A DNA stretch of 64,000 nt from Bryum argenteum (taxonomy: Eukaryota > Streptophyta > Bryopsida > Bryales > Bryaceae): NCBI GenBank assembly GCA_037043015.1, contig CM073326.1, forward strand, positions 4,561,845 through 4,625,844. The letters run 5' to 3'. The position numbers were made by a program, and so were the translations under genes. Shown here one piece after another: positions 50,901-62,899 of this stretch; position 1 is the stretch's first letter; every line of letters starts with the position of its first letter. The notes under the pieces were generated by a model that was given only the letters and a program-made list of their open reading frames with translations, was not told the origin of the DNA and did no database searches.

Positions 50901-52667
50901 AATGTTATGGTTTAGAGATTTGAATCTAACCTCAAGTTTTTATTATGTTGTACAGTATAATTTTCGTGACGTGGATATTCATCACCGTGACGTGGATCAT
51001 GTTTGGGTTCTTCTATTCAGTTCACTAGTAAGTTACTCAATACCCTAAATAGTAGTCTTTCAAAGAACCATAATGTTTTAAAAACTTAAAAGTTTGTTGA
51101 TTGTTATCTTTTTGGAGACAAAACTCGAATGGAAATGATTCTATTAAAAAGAACTGCTTAGCAAATCTTCAAAGTAATACTTGTTATTTATGTTCATATG
51201 GTGTTATTTTGGTCTTTGTGTTGATAAATTTTGGAGACTGATAATTTTGACTAAAGTGAGAATATGGTTGGATATCTGGTGGTAGTGTGGCGGAAGATAG
51301 TTGCTTAGCATTCAGGCAATATCTTCAAGACCCTCAAAATACAACTATAGATGACCTCATTCCATGTGCGGACTTGGCTACTTCTTCTAGTCAATACTTG
51401 CAAGTGCGGCAAGCGATGAAAAGTGTCATTACTTCGGTATATAAATCCTCCACCATGAATCAACATGTTATGTATCCCTTTCATTTTTGAGATTATAGTA
51501 AGATGTTTAAACCCTATCAGTTGTGTTATGGTAATTGTACTATCTAGCTGGTTAGTCATGCTTCACATTTTAAACAAGATAGATGTAATCGATATGGAGG
51601 TGTGTTTAGAAATAAAGTAGAGTTTCAAACATGATTTTGTTTCTATATCAATTTTTGATTCAAATGCACCTCTTTTAGTGTTTTGGTTAGTGAAGAGGGT
51701 TCAATTCTCATAGCTTACTTATACTACTAATATAAATACAATGAGGTGAATTCTATTAGGTTTGGATAAATGTGGATATCCATGTAATGCAGGCTACCGA
51801 TCAATTGTTGTACTATACCAATGGATCTACTTCATTGGTAGGGGTTTGTGACCCAATTGGTTCACCTCCTGACTACAAATACACTGGCATCTGTGCAAAT
51901 GATACACTACCTATTGGAGAACTTTCGAATGTAAGTGACTGAGATTTAGCAATTTACTTTTATGAGATTATGAGAGGTTTGTTTAAATGATTAGCCCATT
52001 TTATACCTCATACTATTTAGTGTTACTCTTGAATCATTGTGAAAATATACATTAGTATGTACAAAGTTGTTTTTATTTTGTTATGATTCAATGTATTTAC
52101 TCATCTCAAGCTGCTTGCAGCTTTTGGAGCCGTTTGTGTGCAATGGCACTCGCGATGCTTGCATGCAAAACAACGGCGGTTTTTATGTCAACCAATCCAC
52201 TTACGATCAAGTTGCTGCAATTGCCAATGGTGAGCACTTTTATTATTGTTCTTTCATGTGCTAATTCTTCAAATTAGACTTCTCAAATTGTTAAGAATTA
52301 CTTCATACTCTTGGTAGTAATTTGTTTGTGATAATTTGTAATAAATACGTTTGTAATTTATTTGTTGCTTGCAGCTTCTCAAAGCACGTTGACCGCATTC
52401 CCACTGATGGAGGAGTTGACGAATTGTTCCCTTATATTGAATCCAATTCAAACCATGGTGGACGAGCGGTGTGGCCCGGCCAAGGTCGCTATCAATCGCA
52501 TTTGGATTTGTATCGCAGTCATGTCTTCAATCATGGTTGTCCTTATGATTTTTTGGGTTTTGGCTAATCGACGCAACACACAACAACGTTACAATACAAC
52601 CATCACACCACAAGATCAATCGTTCACGAGTACAAGGCCACCTCCATACGATGTTATGCCAAAGTGA
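47968..52667 (+). CDS. Plant five-pass transmembrane protein (PTHR31414-type)
   Basis: Eleven coding exons: 47968-48100, 48319-48467, 48566-48753, 49074-49352, 50231-50289, 50714-50750, 50956-51027, 51286-51436, 51793-51930, 52121-52229, 52375-52667. Junction phases agree throughout and the product is 535 residues. Residues 1-26 are a signal peptide. The hallmark RLDPLNNFNHY and HYWASVVFTG lead into TM1 (~97-122). TM2 is ~145-168, TM3 ~250-272, TM4 ~283-305 and TM5 ~481-503. The long loop 310-480 has paired Cys (DSC, IPC, VCD, GIC, FVCNG, DAC, NCS, ERC). The family is conserved in land plants, often named 'transmembrane protein' or 'plasma membrane fusion protein'; its biochemical role is not established. 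It is comparable to At2g25270/At2g12400 proteins. Introns contain a minisatellite, CACTA-like repeats and a TTAA element. Confidence 0.88.
49370..49475. repeat. 29-bp minisatellite in intron 4 of the membrane protein gene
   Basis: Four copies of 'TCTTCATTCTCTTGCTC' plus 'TTGGTGGGGGG', starting about 18 bases after the 5' splice site of exon 4. A frame runs through it but it is intronic. Confidence 0.85.
49490..49996. repeat. Two diverged ~270-bp direct repeats with CACTA-like starts
   Basis: 'CACTAGTAGAAAAGTGTCC' occurs at 49600 and 49873, each followed by a similar 'ATGGTGTTTTACACCCACC' block. The preceding 'CTTGCCCATGAGGGCC' is also duplicated. CACTA...GAAAA is typical of CACTA transposon ends; the far end has only a weak counterpart ('TTTTCTATTGGTTG' at about 49982). 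Probably a decayed non-autonomous CACTA element. Confidence 0.5.
50401..50668. mobile_element. 268-bp TTAA element in intron 5 of the membrane protein gene
   Basis: Left TTAACCCCTAAAGGTCC, right GGACCTTTAGGGGTTAA: a perfect 17-bp inverted repeat including the TTAA. The interior matches the element at 41325-41592, and both are 268 bp. The flanking splice sites are unaffected. Confidence 0.85.
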
Positions 52668-52695
52668 TCAAACAATGTCATTCATATACCGCAAG

Positions 52696-52908
52696 GTATG
52701 TGCCCCTATCCAAATACTTTTAGACTTATTTGCTACACCTAAGTGCTTCAAAAAATCCAATTTATATAATGCTATCTAAAATTACAAAATTAATGTTAAA
52801 AATGAGAATGAATCCATGTATGTCCATAATTCATCTAAATATTCTTTCTTTTATGCCAAATTTTGTTGTATGAGGTTAATTTTTTTGTTTAAATGGTTTA
52901 AATTGCAG
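52696..52908 (+). other. Probable intron in the 3' UTR of the membrane protein gene
   Basis: A good donor (GCAAG|GTATGT) stands 28 nt after the stop codon and a good acceptor (AAATTGCAG|GTTAATGG) at 52908. The intervening 213 bp are AT-rich like the gene's other introns. The short distance from the stop would not be expected to trigger nonsense-mediated decay. Confidence 0.5.
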
Positions 52909-55574
52909 GTTAATGGAATTTTAAGGGTGACTACTTTGGAAGGTGGCACCCAACTTACATACAAAGGACCAAGTGCTTCCGACAAGTTCTGAGAAGCTAC
53001 TTGGAACATTACACTTTTTCTTTTTCTTTTTCTTTCTTTCTTTCATTTGTTTATGTATTTTGATTTAAAGGTCTCTAGCAATGACCTTTACCATATTGTA
53101 CAAAGTACCTTAAAATTTTGGGCAGGCGAAAGATTTATTATTTTAAGTTTTAGTATCCGAGTTCACCAATGGACATTGTTGATCTTTAGTGATGGCCAGT
53201 TTTGAACTTAACCCCTACGAGCCCAATCAATCATATTATGGTCGATCCTGAATTTTGAGGAGCTGTACTCAAATAAAAAAAAGTTGTTATCTGGAAATTT
53301 CTTGATTGGAATCATAGGTTGTTCACAATAAGCCTTCAAATACAAACATGGTAAATTTACAGCAAGTAACCTACAAATATAAATCAATATAAAGTAACCT
53401 ATGAGGAACCTTATTAGTTTCCCAATACTGTTGATTTATGTTGTATTAAAGATGTTTCTTGTAACACTACTTATATTGGAAATGTACCTTGGAACACTAT
53501 TTGTTCCACTTTGTCATTAGTGTGCTACAACCTTCACTAGAGTCCTTGCATTTGTTGTGACCTTAACCCCAAAAGTTGATTAAGAACAAAATTTGTCTGC
53601 TTTGGTTAGCCTCTGGCTTTCGTATGAAGTTGAGACCTTTTGCATGTTGTATAGTTTTTCCATAGCTTTCCAAGCAGCCCTTTTGTGCCTCAAAATTCCT
53701 CATACTATAGGAGATGTTCATGGTCAAACCTTGAAAACACTATTTGGGAACTGCCCAAATTGCGATATATGCTCATATATTATAAAAAATTGCCCAAAAT
53801 CAAATAAATGGCAAATATTTCAAAGATTCACCAAAATTTGGGATTCTACTATTCTTCAAATTTTGCTTTCTGTACATATAAATAAGGTTTCAAGGCATGA
53901 ACTCATTGTTCGGATTTTCAATCTAAATAATGCCATTATTCTGGTCAAAGACTGGCCTTTGTAGTTGAATTTTGACATGCCTCCATGTGAATTATCAAGC
54001 ATTTCTTTGGGTTAAATAGGTGGCATGAGGGTAAAATTGGATAGGAATGTTCCTAACTCACCTAGGAACAAGAACGTAAAGAGCCTCATACCAGGTTTTT
54101 TACCAAAAATGGTTTTTCTAGCCCTTAAAAAACTAGTTACCCTTTGTGCAACAAGGGGAAAAAACTCTTTCTTCAACTTTGAACATTATGATCTCGCAAT
54201 TGGTAAGGAATTTGAATGTGAGCTTTGATACACACATAGACATACAAGTTGAGTACTAGATTCTGCAGTTACCTACCTAAAATACGTCAAAATTAGAAAA
54301 CCTTCAACTTACCTCAAAAGTTGGTAGTTTTCGGCAATTTTGAGGCAATTTGACTTTAGGGATTAAGCATCGTAGTATCGGCTCTAATGTTGCCTTGAAA
54401 AGGAATTGCTATGCCACAACGAGGAGATGCAAGAACATGATGTTGTAGGAGCAGGTAGTTTGTCATGTGGTAGGTGAGTTGTCAATATGCAATAATGTAC
54501 CAACATTGAAATTAAAAGTGGACGATTTAGAGATGCCAAATGATCATAAGGAAGCTTGCTTAAACTTATTTTGAGGTTGTTTGTTATCCAAATTTCACTT
54601 CTCCATATAAAATCCACATGAATTGCAAGTCTTAGGTGAGAGAATCATACAAGCGAATTTAATAGCATTCAATATTTACAAGCAGTTTTGTTTTGAGCAC
54701 AAAATGTCAGTTATATTCACAAGTGTGCACACAAATCTCTATTCCATCATAAGATGAACACCATGCATCTTGGTAATTGTAATCTTAGTGATTTTAAACT
54801 ATGCTTTACAGCTCTATTGCACTGGCATATGGGCCCTCTAATTCCACAACAAGGGTGTTCCTTCTTCAATTCGTCTCTACTTTTCAAAGCTCTACGACTA
54901 TGTCAATTGATTCTACAACAAGGGTGTTGCTTCTTCAATTTGTCTCTACTTTCCAAAGCTCTATAACTATGTCAATTCAGGTGTCATACAATGAGCAACT
55001 ACCATGCTATCTCCATATTGCTCATAGTATGTTGTAACTCTAAGCACCTAACCGACTGAGTTAAGCACCTAACCGACTATAAGTTACATAACCAACTGGA
55101 AGCCAAGTTACTTAACCAACTCCTAGTTACGGAACCAAATAGTGTGACTTAATACAACTCTCTTGGAAGGAACTTGTAAGCAGCAAGCAATCCTTGCTCA
55201 TAGATACAATATCATCAGATTCACAAATGGAACTTTCCACAATTTACTACGCATGACACATGTGATTAATGTACCCCATAATTATCAACACTATTTTAGT
55301 GATTGATGTATATCACTACTACAGCTAATTAGGGTATCTCTGAACACACTACTATTGACTCAGAAAGTATACTTGACTAATGAAACTAAGACTTGAAGCC
55401 AAAGAAGTGATTTATCTATCCCATGCAACGTTCAGTAAATGCCAAACCCCTTCAAATCAACCAAAACACCCACATGCTCTGAACCAGCTCTCGAAACCAG
55501 GGTGGTCAAAAAAGACATGGCAAGCCCGAAAAGAAAGAATGTGGGTGGAATTAGAAAAAAATAAAGGCTAAGGG
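52909..55574. other. 3' UTR remainder, then intergenic
   Basis: Probable 3' UTR continues to about 53160. Beyond it I see a degenerate relative of the TTAA family between about 53208 (TTAACCCCTACGAGCCC) and 54366 (TTTAGGGATTAAG), with internal similarity at 54025-54215. A 72-bp tandem duplication lies near 54845-54985 ('ACAACAAGGGTGTT' twice). No gene is supported. Confidence 0.45.
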
Positions 55575-57416
55575 CTAAGTATACAAAGAATGCTCTAACA
55601 AGGGTTGCAAAGTGCTCTGCGAGAATTTCCTAGCAACTAAGAAGCAAACATGGCCAGGCTGGCCATTATACTCACACCCACGATCATTGCGCAAGCGATC
55701 GAGGAACTCATCAGTGATATCCTTGTGCACAAACGTAGCAGGGTGGGAGCCGCCTCTCGACCAGTCGGTATAAGTCAATCCCCTTCCAGCCAGCTTCTCC
55801 CCATTCGTAATACTCAACATGGTTTGAATGTAGTGCTCGTCGATATAACAATGCGGCCTGCAAAAGTCTCTGAATTTGGGGTAGTATTTCACATCTGATA
55901 CCACCTCAACTGCGAGGTCCCGTTGAATCTCGAACCATTGCCCTCCTTTTCGAAACTGCTGAATGGTAATCTCTGGTAACATGCCTGGATTGTACCTCCC
56001 TCGCCCGTATGGTGACGGATCATCGAATGCTGAAATAAAGCTCTTGTTTGAGTTGACTATGTAGTCGTAGAAGAAGGTGAAGTTGAAGAGGGGGATACAG
56101 CTCTCGGACAGGAGGATGAACCTCTCGTTGGCGAAGTCGAGTAGTGCGTTTGCTAGGAGACGACGCTCTGCGTCCACAATTGATACCTCGCCCCACACCA
56201 CTGGCTGCAACATAAATCGTATCAGTATGATGTGAATCCGAACTTGAGTTAGATCCTTTATAACAAGGTGAGATTGGTGCAAATTTCACATGTATCGTAT
56301 CGGGGTTATATGAATCTACACTTGAGCTGAATAGATCATAAGAAGGTATGAAAGGTGCAATACTCCGCTGGCTGCAATGCGAATCGTATCAGTTTTATAT
56401 GAATCTACACTTGAGCTGAAACTTTAATAAGAAGGTGAGAATGGTGCAGAATCCTACAGGAATCATCCATGAGAAGGTGAGAATGGTGCAGAGTTCTCAC
56501 TGGCTGCTACACGAATAAAATCAGTATTATGTGAACCTACACTTGAGCTAATCGTTCGTAAGAATGTGAGAATGATGCAGACTTCTCCTGGCTGCACCAC
56601 GAGTCGTATCAGTATCATATGAATCTACATCGAGCTAAATCCTTCGCAAGAAAGTGAGTATGCTGCAGATTTCTACATGAACCGTACCAGTATTAATATT
56701 TAGACTCGGGGCTAGATCCGTAATAAGGTGGGGAATGGTGCCGATTTCTACATGAATCTACACTCGGGCTATATCCTTAATAAGAAGGTGAGAATGGTGC
56801 AGCATTGCAAATCTTAATCGGTCGATTTCTGGTTGTTAGCATATTCAGTGATAAACCTTCGGAATTGCAAACCCTAACGAGGCTTAAGCATGATAGGGAT
56901 GAGCACCTGGCTGGGGACGTGACGGCCGTAGAAGACAGAGCCGGGGTAAAACTCCGGCCGGTGATTCGGGTGCGAGTGCACATAAACAGAGTAAAGCCCT
57001 TCGTTGCCTTGAAAGAAAGCTTCCCAGACAGAAGCAAGAGGCAAGGGACCAGCAGCGAGAAACATAAACGCGATCTTCTTTTTGCCCTCGAACGGCTTAA
57101 CTGACCTCTGCGGCACCATGGAAGATCGCCACAGAAGCTCCTCGTCTTGCATCCCATGCTGCACGGGGAACATGGACTCGTACACAACGGACGGAACGGG
57201 CGCGTAGCTGCTGAAGTAGCTGGCCATGTCAGCGCCTGCAGGAAAAAGCGACGATCCGACCAAGCCTATCACCACGCCCGCGCCTAAACAGATAAAGAAG
57301 ACGAAGAAGTTCCGCAGCTTCGACGGCCATTGCTTCGATTTTGACGACCGAGGTTGCGATTCTCCTCCCTCCTCTATGTCCCGGATCAGCGGCCGTTTGT
57401 TGCTCTCCCCTTGCAT
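55575..57416 (-). CDS. BC10-type GT14 family glycosyltransferase (DUF266/Branch)
   Basis: Two coding exons on the minus strand: 57416-56907 and 56204-55575, joined in phase 0 after residue 170 (PSQ|PVVWGE); 379 residues, usual for the short BC10-like group. These Golgi type II membrane proteins are related to Core-2/I-branching beta-1,6-N-acetylglucosaminyltransferases; rice BRITTLE CULM10 affects cell-wall and arabinogalactan composition. The cytosolic N terminus is followed by a membrane anchor at about 37-58. Then come KKIAFMFLAAGPLPLASVWE, YVHSHP, DAERRLLANALLDFANERF, LLSESCIPLFNF, GRGRYN, WFEIQRDLAVEVV, YIDEHYIQTM and DWSRGGSHPATF, all family blocks in order. The start is the first ATG of the frame (CAGGATGCAAGG). 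The acceptor substrate cannot be inferred. The 702-bp intron consists of degenerate tandem repeats. Confidence 0.93.
56208..56812. repeat. Degenerate 75-90-bp tandem repeats filling the GT14 intron
   Basis: About seven or eight diverged units, each containing variants of 'ATCGTATCAGTATGATGTGA', 'CTACACTTGAGCT' and 'AAGAAGGTGAGAATGGTGCA'. Several units also contain 'CTGGCTGCA' (near 56369, 56501, 56589), which equals the plus-strand form of the real 3' splice site at 56201-56208. The repeats therefore carry extra copies of an acceptor-like motif. Confidence 0.8.
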
Positions 57417-58000
57417 CCTGGCACATCCCTAGGGCTCCAGGCCCTCAAACTCATGGATCGATCTTCCGGCAATCATCCGATCTAAATTTCGGGTGTCTCC
57501 AGGGTTAGGTGTCGCTAAAGTCCGACTTGACTGGATCTGATGAGACGAAAATGTAAAAGAAACGATGGAAATCTCTCTCAAGCTTGAGCGAGCTCCGGAA
57601 TGGAAGCGATACAGCTCTGTTCGGGAAATGCTGCGCGTGATCTTTTGGGTCTAAGAGCAATGTAGCCAGCATAGTGGCTTTTTACCGATTTTTGGATCGA
57701 ATTCAGCCATTCCTGCATCGATTTGAGTGCGGAAAACAGCAAATGGAAGGTGCGTAGGTGATCTCATGGCTCTGCAGGTCAAATGCGGGTGGACTATGCG
57801 CGCGCTGCTCGTCACTCACCCGCGTCCTGGTCGCTTTGGTCGATATTGCGATGCGAGCATTGAGCTCAGTGCATCTTAGCCGTTCGTTAATCTGGAGCAC
57901 GAGAGTCGTCGGATCTGCCTGACCCACGCTCTATATCTTTATTAGTTCGAATACCGTACCACCGTAGCAGGTTCGGTCATAAATCTACCTCTACAATAAA
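57417..58000 (-). promoter_or_regulatory. Leader and promoter region of the GT14 gene
   Basis: GC-richer sequence directly upstream of the ATG at 57416, changing to AT-rich DNA at about 57950. No coding frame is convincing. It probably contains the 5' UTR and proximal promoter; individual elements cannot be fixed. Confidence 0.4.
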
Positions 58001-61000
58001 ATACTGTTTGGCAATCCTTCCTACCCACCAATGTACCAATCTACCAACCTACGAACTTACTAACCTACCTACCTTCTTTTATGTATTAAAAAAATATGAA
58101 TAAAGAGAGAGAAAAAGGGAGGAAAAAAACCATTTGAGGAAATAGTAGACACGGGATACTTTTTTTAAAGTACCATGTAAAGACCTATCCCGTCGGGACA
58201 ACGGGAGTCATACTAGTAAAAACAAAAAATATTAGAAATTACAAGCCAAGAGGAACGAAAAGTTGGGAAATTATTTTATTTCCAAAAACCACTTTATTGT
58301 AACAAAAGGGTATCCAAATGTTAGAAATTATATCCAAAAAAACAAAAGGACGAATTCCAAAAAAATCTATTTGTGGCAGACGAACCTTATTTTCTCAAAA
58401 AAAGAAAAAAAAATTCGTTCGTTGAAGACCGAACCTGCTATGGTGGTACAGTAGATAAGATTGAGAGGTAATTCTTACTAGCAAGTTCTACTTTGAACAC
58501 TTTACTAGCATGTTGCCACACTCAAATAAATACTTGGAAATTCAGTAGATGAGGAGATTGAAAAGGCTCCCAAACCTACATTTGTGTTTTTAATATCCTC
58601 AACCGCCAGACGACTTCCTCTTATTTTTTCACTCCAATCAAAATTAGGTTGTTTTTGTAATTTTTACAATTTTTGGGACTATAAATATCTTGAAATTCAA
58701 TATATAGTAAGCCGCGGATGGAACTGCCATCCAATTGTTGATAAATTCCCATAAAAATTCTTGCTCTTAATGATGCCTTTCGCACCACAATTTAGTGTTC
58801 CTCCAAATCTAGTTGCTAAAACAAAACAAATATCTACTCCAATCCTAAAGGTGAGTGAAGCTCAAAAGGGTACTCTTGGTGGGTCTCTATGTTACTAACT
58901 TAGAATTGCATGAAATAGAACCCCAATTTCGTTAAAATGGCACTATGCCATGTGCCATTTTGTCACACTAGATCTTACATTTGTGCTCATATAAAATGGT
59001 ATATTCTGTAATATCACTTCTTTATATACATTGTCACTCATTTTCCCTAATATCATCTTAAAATTCTGTTATATCACATGGTTTTTGAACTACAATTCAG
59101 AAAGATGAGGTGTGCCAATTTACCGGGATAATGCCATTTTAACGGAATTGGGGTTATAGGTACTTTTTGTTAATTGTAGAGGTTTTGCATGTCCTTCCAA
59201 AGACGCCATTTGTGCTTCAAAATTCCACGTTTGTTATGAGATTTTTCTTTCAGAGCTTGAAAATACTACTATGAGTAATGAAATTTCCCTGAATTTTTGT
59301 ATATGCTCATTTATTCTCAAAGTTTGCCAAGAAATAATTAAAATTTTCTAACTTCAATAACCCACTAGAAATTGAGATTTTATTAATTTTTATTTTATTT
59401 CTTGTACATGTAAAAACGGTACTAATGGATAATTTCATTGATTGGTTTCTCAACCCATTTCTATTTTCCATGCCTTCTTCAATTCTTTAAAGTGGCCTTT
59501 GTACTTAACTTCCATCATATATCTACGAGAAAAAATGAGAATTTCTTTATGTTTTACAAGTCTTGTCTAGATCAAAATGACACAGGCATATTCCTTACTC
59601 ACTTGAAAATAAGAATTTGAAGAGCCGCATGTCAAATTCAATTTCAAATAAGGTTTTTTGGGTCGGAGGACACTAATTTCTAATTTTAGTGCATGAAAAT
59701 AACAATTTATCCAACTCTAAACGTTATGATCTTAGAAATCGTGAGGAATCCAAATCTAAGATGTACATGTGTAAGCTAGGTACAAAATCTTTCAATAACA
59801 TACTTCAAAATCCGTCAAAAACTAGAAAACTTGCACTTCGCATTCAGAGGGCAGTAGTGAGGGTTTTTGCAATCATAAGGCCGCTTACGATTACCCCTGA
59901 CCATCCCTAGAGCCCAAAATGGGTTTTTGCAATCTCAAGCAACCTAGATGAAGGGGTTTACGGTAATATTTTTGCTTAACACATTTACACGGTGCTCCTT
60001 ATAGTGCAAAGTGTTTGTGGTAAAATTTGCAAAGTAAAATTGCAAATTTTGAGTCTTCTAGGACAATCCTTGGATTGTGAGCCGAGATGGGGCAATTTAC
60101 GATAGTAGTCTTTTTCAATTTTTATTTCTGAGATATTTTCATTGCTAAATCATTGCTCAAAAGTCAAAGTAACCTAAGTCAAAAAGTTAACCAATTTTCA
60201 AACGGCAGCCTCTCAAAACTTCAAAGAAATCATCACAATGTCCAAAAATACTTGGGAGACAAACTTTGGATCTTATGATCTTGCACATGGTAAACATCCA
60301 ACAATCAGATTTTGAAACAATACCTAAAAATAGTCCTAGGTATATGATCTTACCATTAGAAGTTTTTAAAAAGTAAGAAAATTCGATTCACACCATTGGG
60401 AGTGCACTGAAGTAGCAAATCTCAGTTTTTAGGTTTCAAGCTCCCAAAAAACACCATAGAGATTTAAGGTTTAGTATATAAACTCTTAAAAATCCTAAAG
60501 TGATTTAAGCTTAAAGGTATTTTTAAGTATCATAATTGTGAATATGGGTAGGTTATTAAGAGATCAATCAACCAATTTTTTAACACAATTAATGTTGGTC
60601 ATGTGCATCAAAGTTGATGTTACGAGGCCTTATAAAGTGCAAAATCATATTGAACAAAGTTTTTGCAATTTTATTATTCTCAATTTGAAGTAGAAATGCT
60701 CTTGGAATACATATTATGATAAGAAACTTTTCAATTTAGAAACCATCGTCAAACTTTCAATGACTTCTTTTTAAAGTGAATATTATATTACACTAGTATA
60801 TACTCGTGTCTTCAGAATATGCAAAAAATAATATTTATTTTATTAATTTGTGAGTAAGGTCCTCCTCGTCCTAATGAGTGAGCTCTCTATAGGTAATCTT
60901 CAAAAACTAGCCCCTATCTCCGCTCCCTCGTTGATGTCCCCTTGCATTTTAAAATTTGTAGCATGTCCTCCGTTGCCTCGTTCCTAGTTTCTAGTCCTCT

Positions 61001-62000
61001 ATTCAGATTCCCCATTCTCCATTTTTTTGTTGCTCGTTTCTTATCTCCAAACTCCTACATTTTATGGGTTGCACGCCAAAATGGGGCAGTTTAAATTTAA
61101 ATTTCATTGAAAACTTTTTATAAGAAAAAATATACACATGTGTCCAGAGTTGAAAATTTTACCAATGACAGTAGGACAACCTCTAAAAATTTCAAAAACA
61201 ATCTTCATAATGCCAAAAAAGAAAAAAAAAAAGAAAAAAAGAAGAAGAAAAAAAAAGAAAAAAAAAGAAGAAAAAAAAAAGAAAAAAAAAAAGAAGACGT
61301 TATGATATCTCAAATTGTAAATATCCAACGGTCAGTATTTTCTCAATAGTGAATAAAATAGTCCTAGGTACAAGATCTTACGGTTGGAATCAAAAAATGC
61401 GCTCCAATTTTTGGAATTTGGCTTAGGAATTTTTACTACGCAAAACTTACATGTATTGGTACACTTACACCAAATTTTAGCTCAAAATTCCAAAGATAAA
61501 ATTATGTATTTATAGAGCTTTAGGGATTGAAGATTAGGGTAAAAGCCCTAAAACAATGTGCTCTTGTAGGAATAAGTCTACAAGTCTCAATGGTAAGACC
61601 AATATAGCAAGCCTTAATAGAAGGTTCATTCTTGCAAGTCCCGATAGGCGTATATATTGGAACTATAAATTTAAGATAGGAGAACTTTAGTAGCAAAAAT
61701 CTTTTTGTGATCTATCTCATTTCCAAGCTTTTGGGTTTTGTTTGTTTCCAAGCTTTTGAGATTTGTATTTGGTGAGTAAGCTTTTTGTTTCATTTTATAT
61801 TTTTGAAGTTACATCGGTTTATGAGGTAAGATAGAAACCTTAGTAGATTTGAAATATAATTAAAAGTCTTGGTGCTTGGTGTTTCTCACCATCTATAATG
61901 TCTTTTTGTACCATGTGCCTTGTTTGATGAACTTCTGAGCAACAGAACTTCTGCAACATCAACAAAGGTTCTATAAGATTCGGCATCAACCAAATCAGAA
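58001..62000. other. Gene-free AT-rich region with TTAA-family relics
   Basis: No gene is supported. About 59900-60475 follows the order of the 13824-14363 element ('CCCAAAATGGGTTTTTGCAA', 'CAAGCAACCTAGATGA', 'GTTTGTGGTAAAATTTGCAA') without intact ends; a shorter related piece lies at 61075-61520. A long A-rich/GA low-complexity tract is at 61216-61297; frames across it on either strand are compositional. Confidence 0.5.
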
Positions 62001-62004
62001 ACTA

Positions 62005-62211
62005 CTTCACTTCAGGTACAAATTTTAAAATCACATATTGACCCAAATATCTTCTAATTACAATATAGATTTCTATCTCTTTCAAAGACACCAAGGGTGG
62101 TTGCCACAGAAAGTACTTTCACTTTAGGTACAAATTTAAAAATCATATATTGACCCAAATATCTTCTAATTACAATATAGGTTCTCTTTCTTTCAAGGAC
62201 ACCAAGGGTGC
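62005..62211. repeat. 112-bp tandem duplication
   Basis: 'TATTGACCCAAATATCTTCT' and flanking sequence occur at 62036 and 62148, so the period is about 112 bp. Both copies end with 'GACACCAAGGGTG'. The second copy abuts the MITE at 62206. Confidence 0.75.
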
Positions 62212-62483
62212 GTTTAGCAACTACCTGAATAACATGATATTTCACCCACAATCAAGATATTCGCAAATTCACAATAGTTATTGTTGACCACCCGTTTGGC
62301 AACCCATTATTATCATGATCTTCTCAAAGTCATGATATTACATCTTTTATTATATCACTCTTATCTTATATCAAATTATAATAAATGATGATAAAGATTT
62401 GAACCTCAATATCCTAATATCACAATAACAAGTGAAAACAACGACCATCTAATTATTTAATTATCCGGGTTGCTAAACGACCC
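62206..62483. mobile_element. 278-bp MITE with GGGTGCGTTTAGCAAC ends
   Basis: The left end GGGTGCGTTTAGCAAC pairs with GTTGCTAAACGACCC at the right end (one base shorter), with AA before and TT after. The body is AT-rich and carries 'ATCATGATATT'-like internal palindromes. The superfamily is not certain; GGGTGCGTTTRGCAAC-like ends are common among plant MITEs. Confidence 0.65.
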
Positions 62484-62899
62484 TTCATATAGTTATCATG
62501 ACCATATGAACCTCTTGACTCGACCTGTATTCCCACAAGGATATTCCTTGGTAAATTCCATCTCTTCATCATCACACTTTGAAGGATTCAGGAAAAAATT
62601 GCTTCTAGAATCTCCTCTTTACGATGCATGCTAAAACATAGCTTTTTTTTTTCTCATAGGGTATACAAAGAGGTACAACATTATTTTGAAATTGCTCTTG
62701 GAAATCTTTAGGACTTGCCATTTTATTATCAGATTGCCAAAGGCAACTCAAAAGTTCCATTACTAATTTTTGTTCAGAAAACTAATTAGTTTCAAAATTA
62801 AACATAAAAATTAGAGTTTTAGATACCCACCGTCAACTCATGTCAACCTCGAGTTGGCACACTCGAGCAATCTACATCGTGCGAACATGTTAGCCCACA

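Noticed and set aside
61104-61349. Lys-rich and Phe-rich frames across the A/T tract
   Set aside because: They are pure products of the homopurine/homopyrimidine low-complexity sequence.
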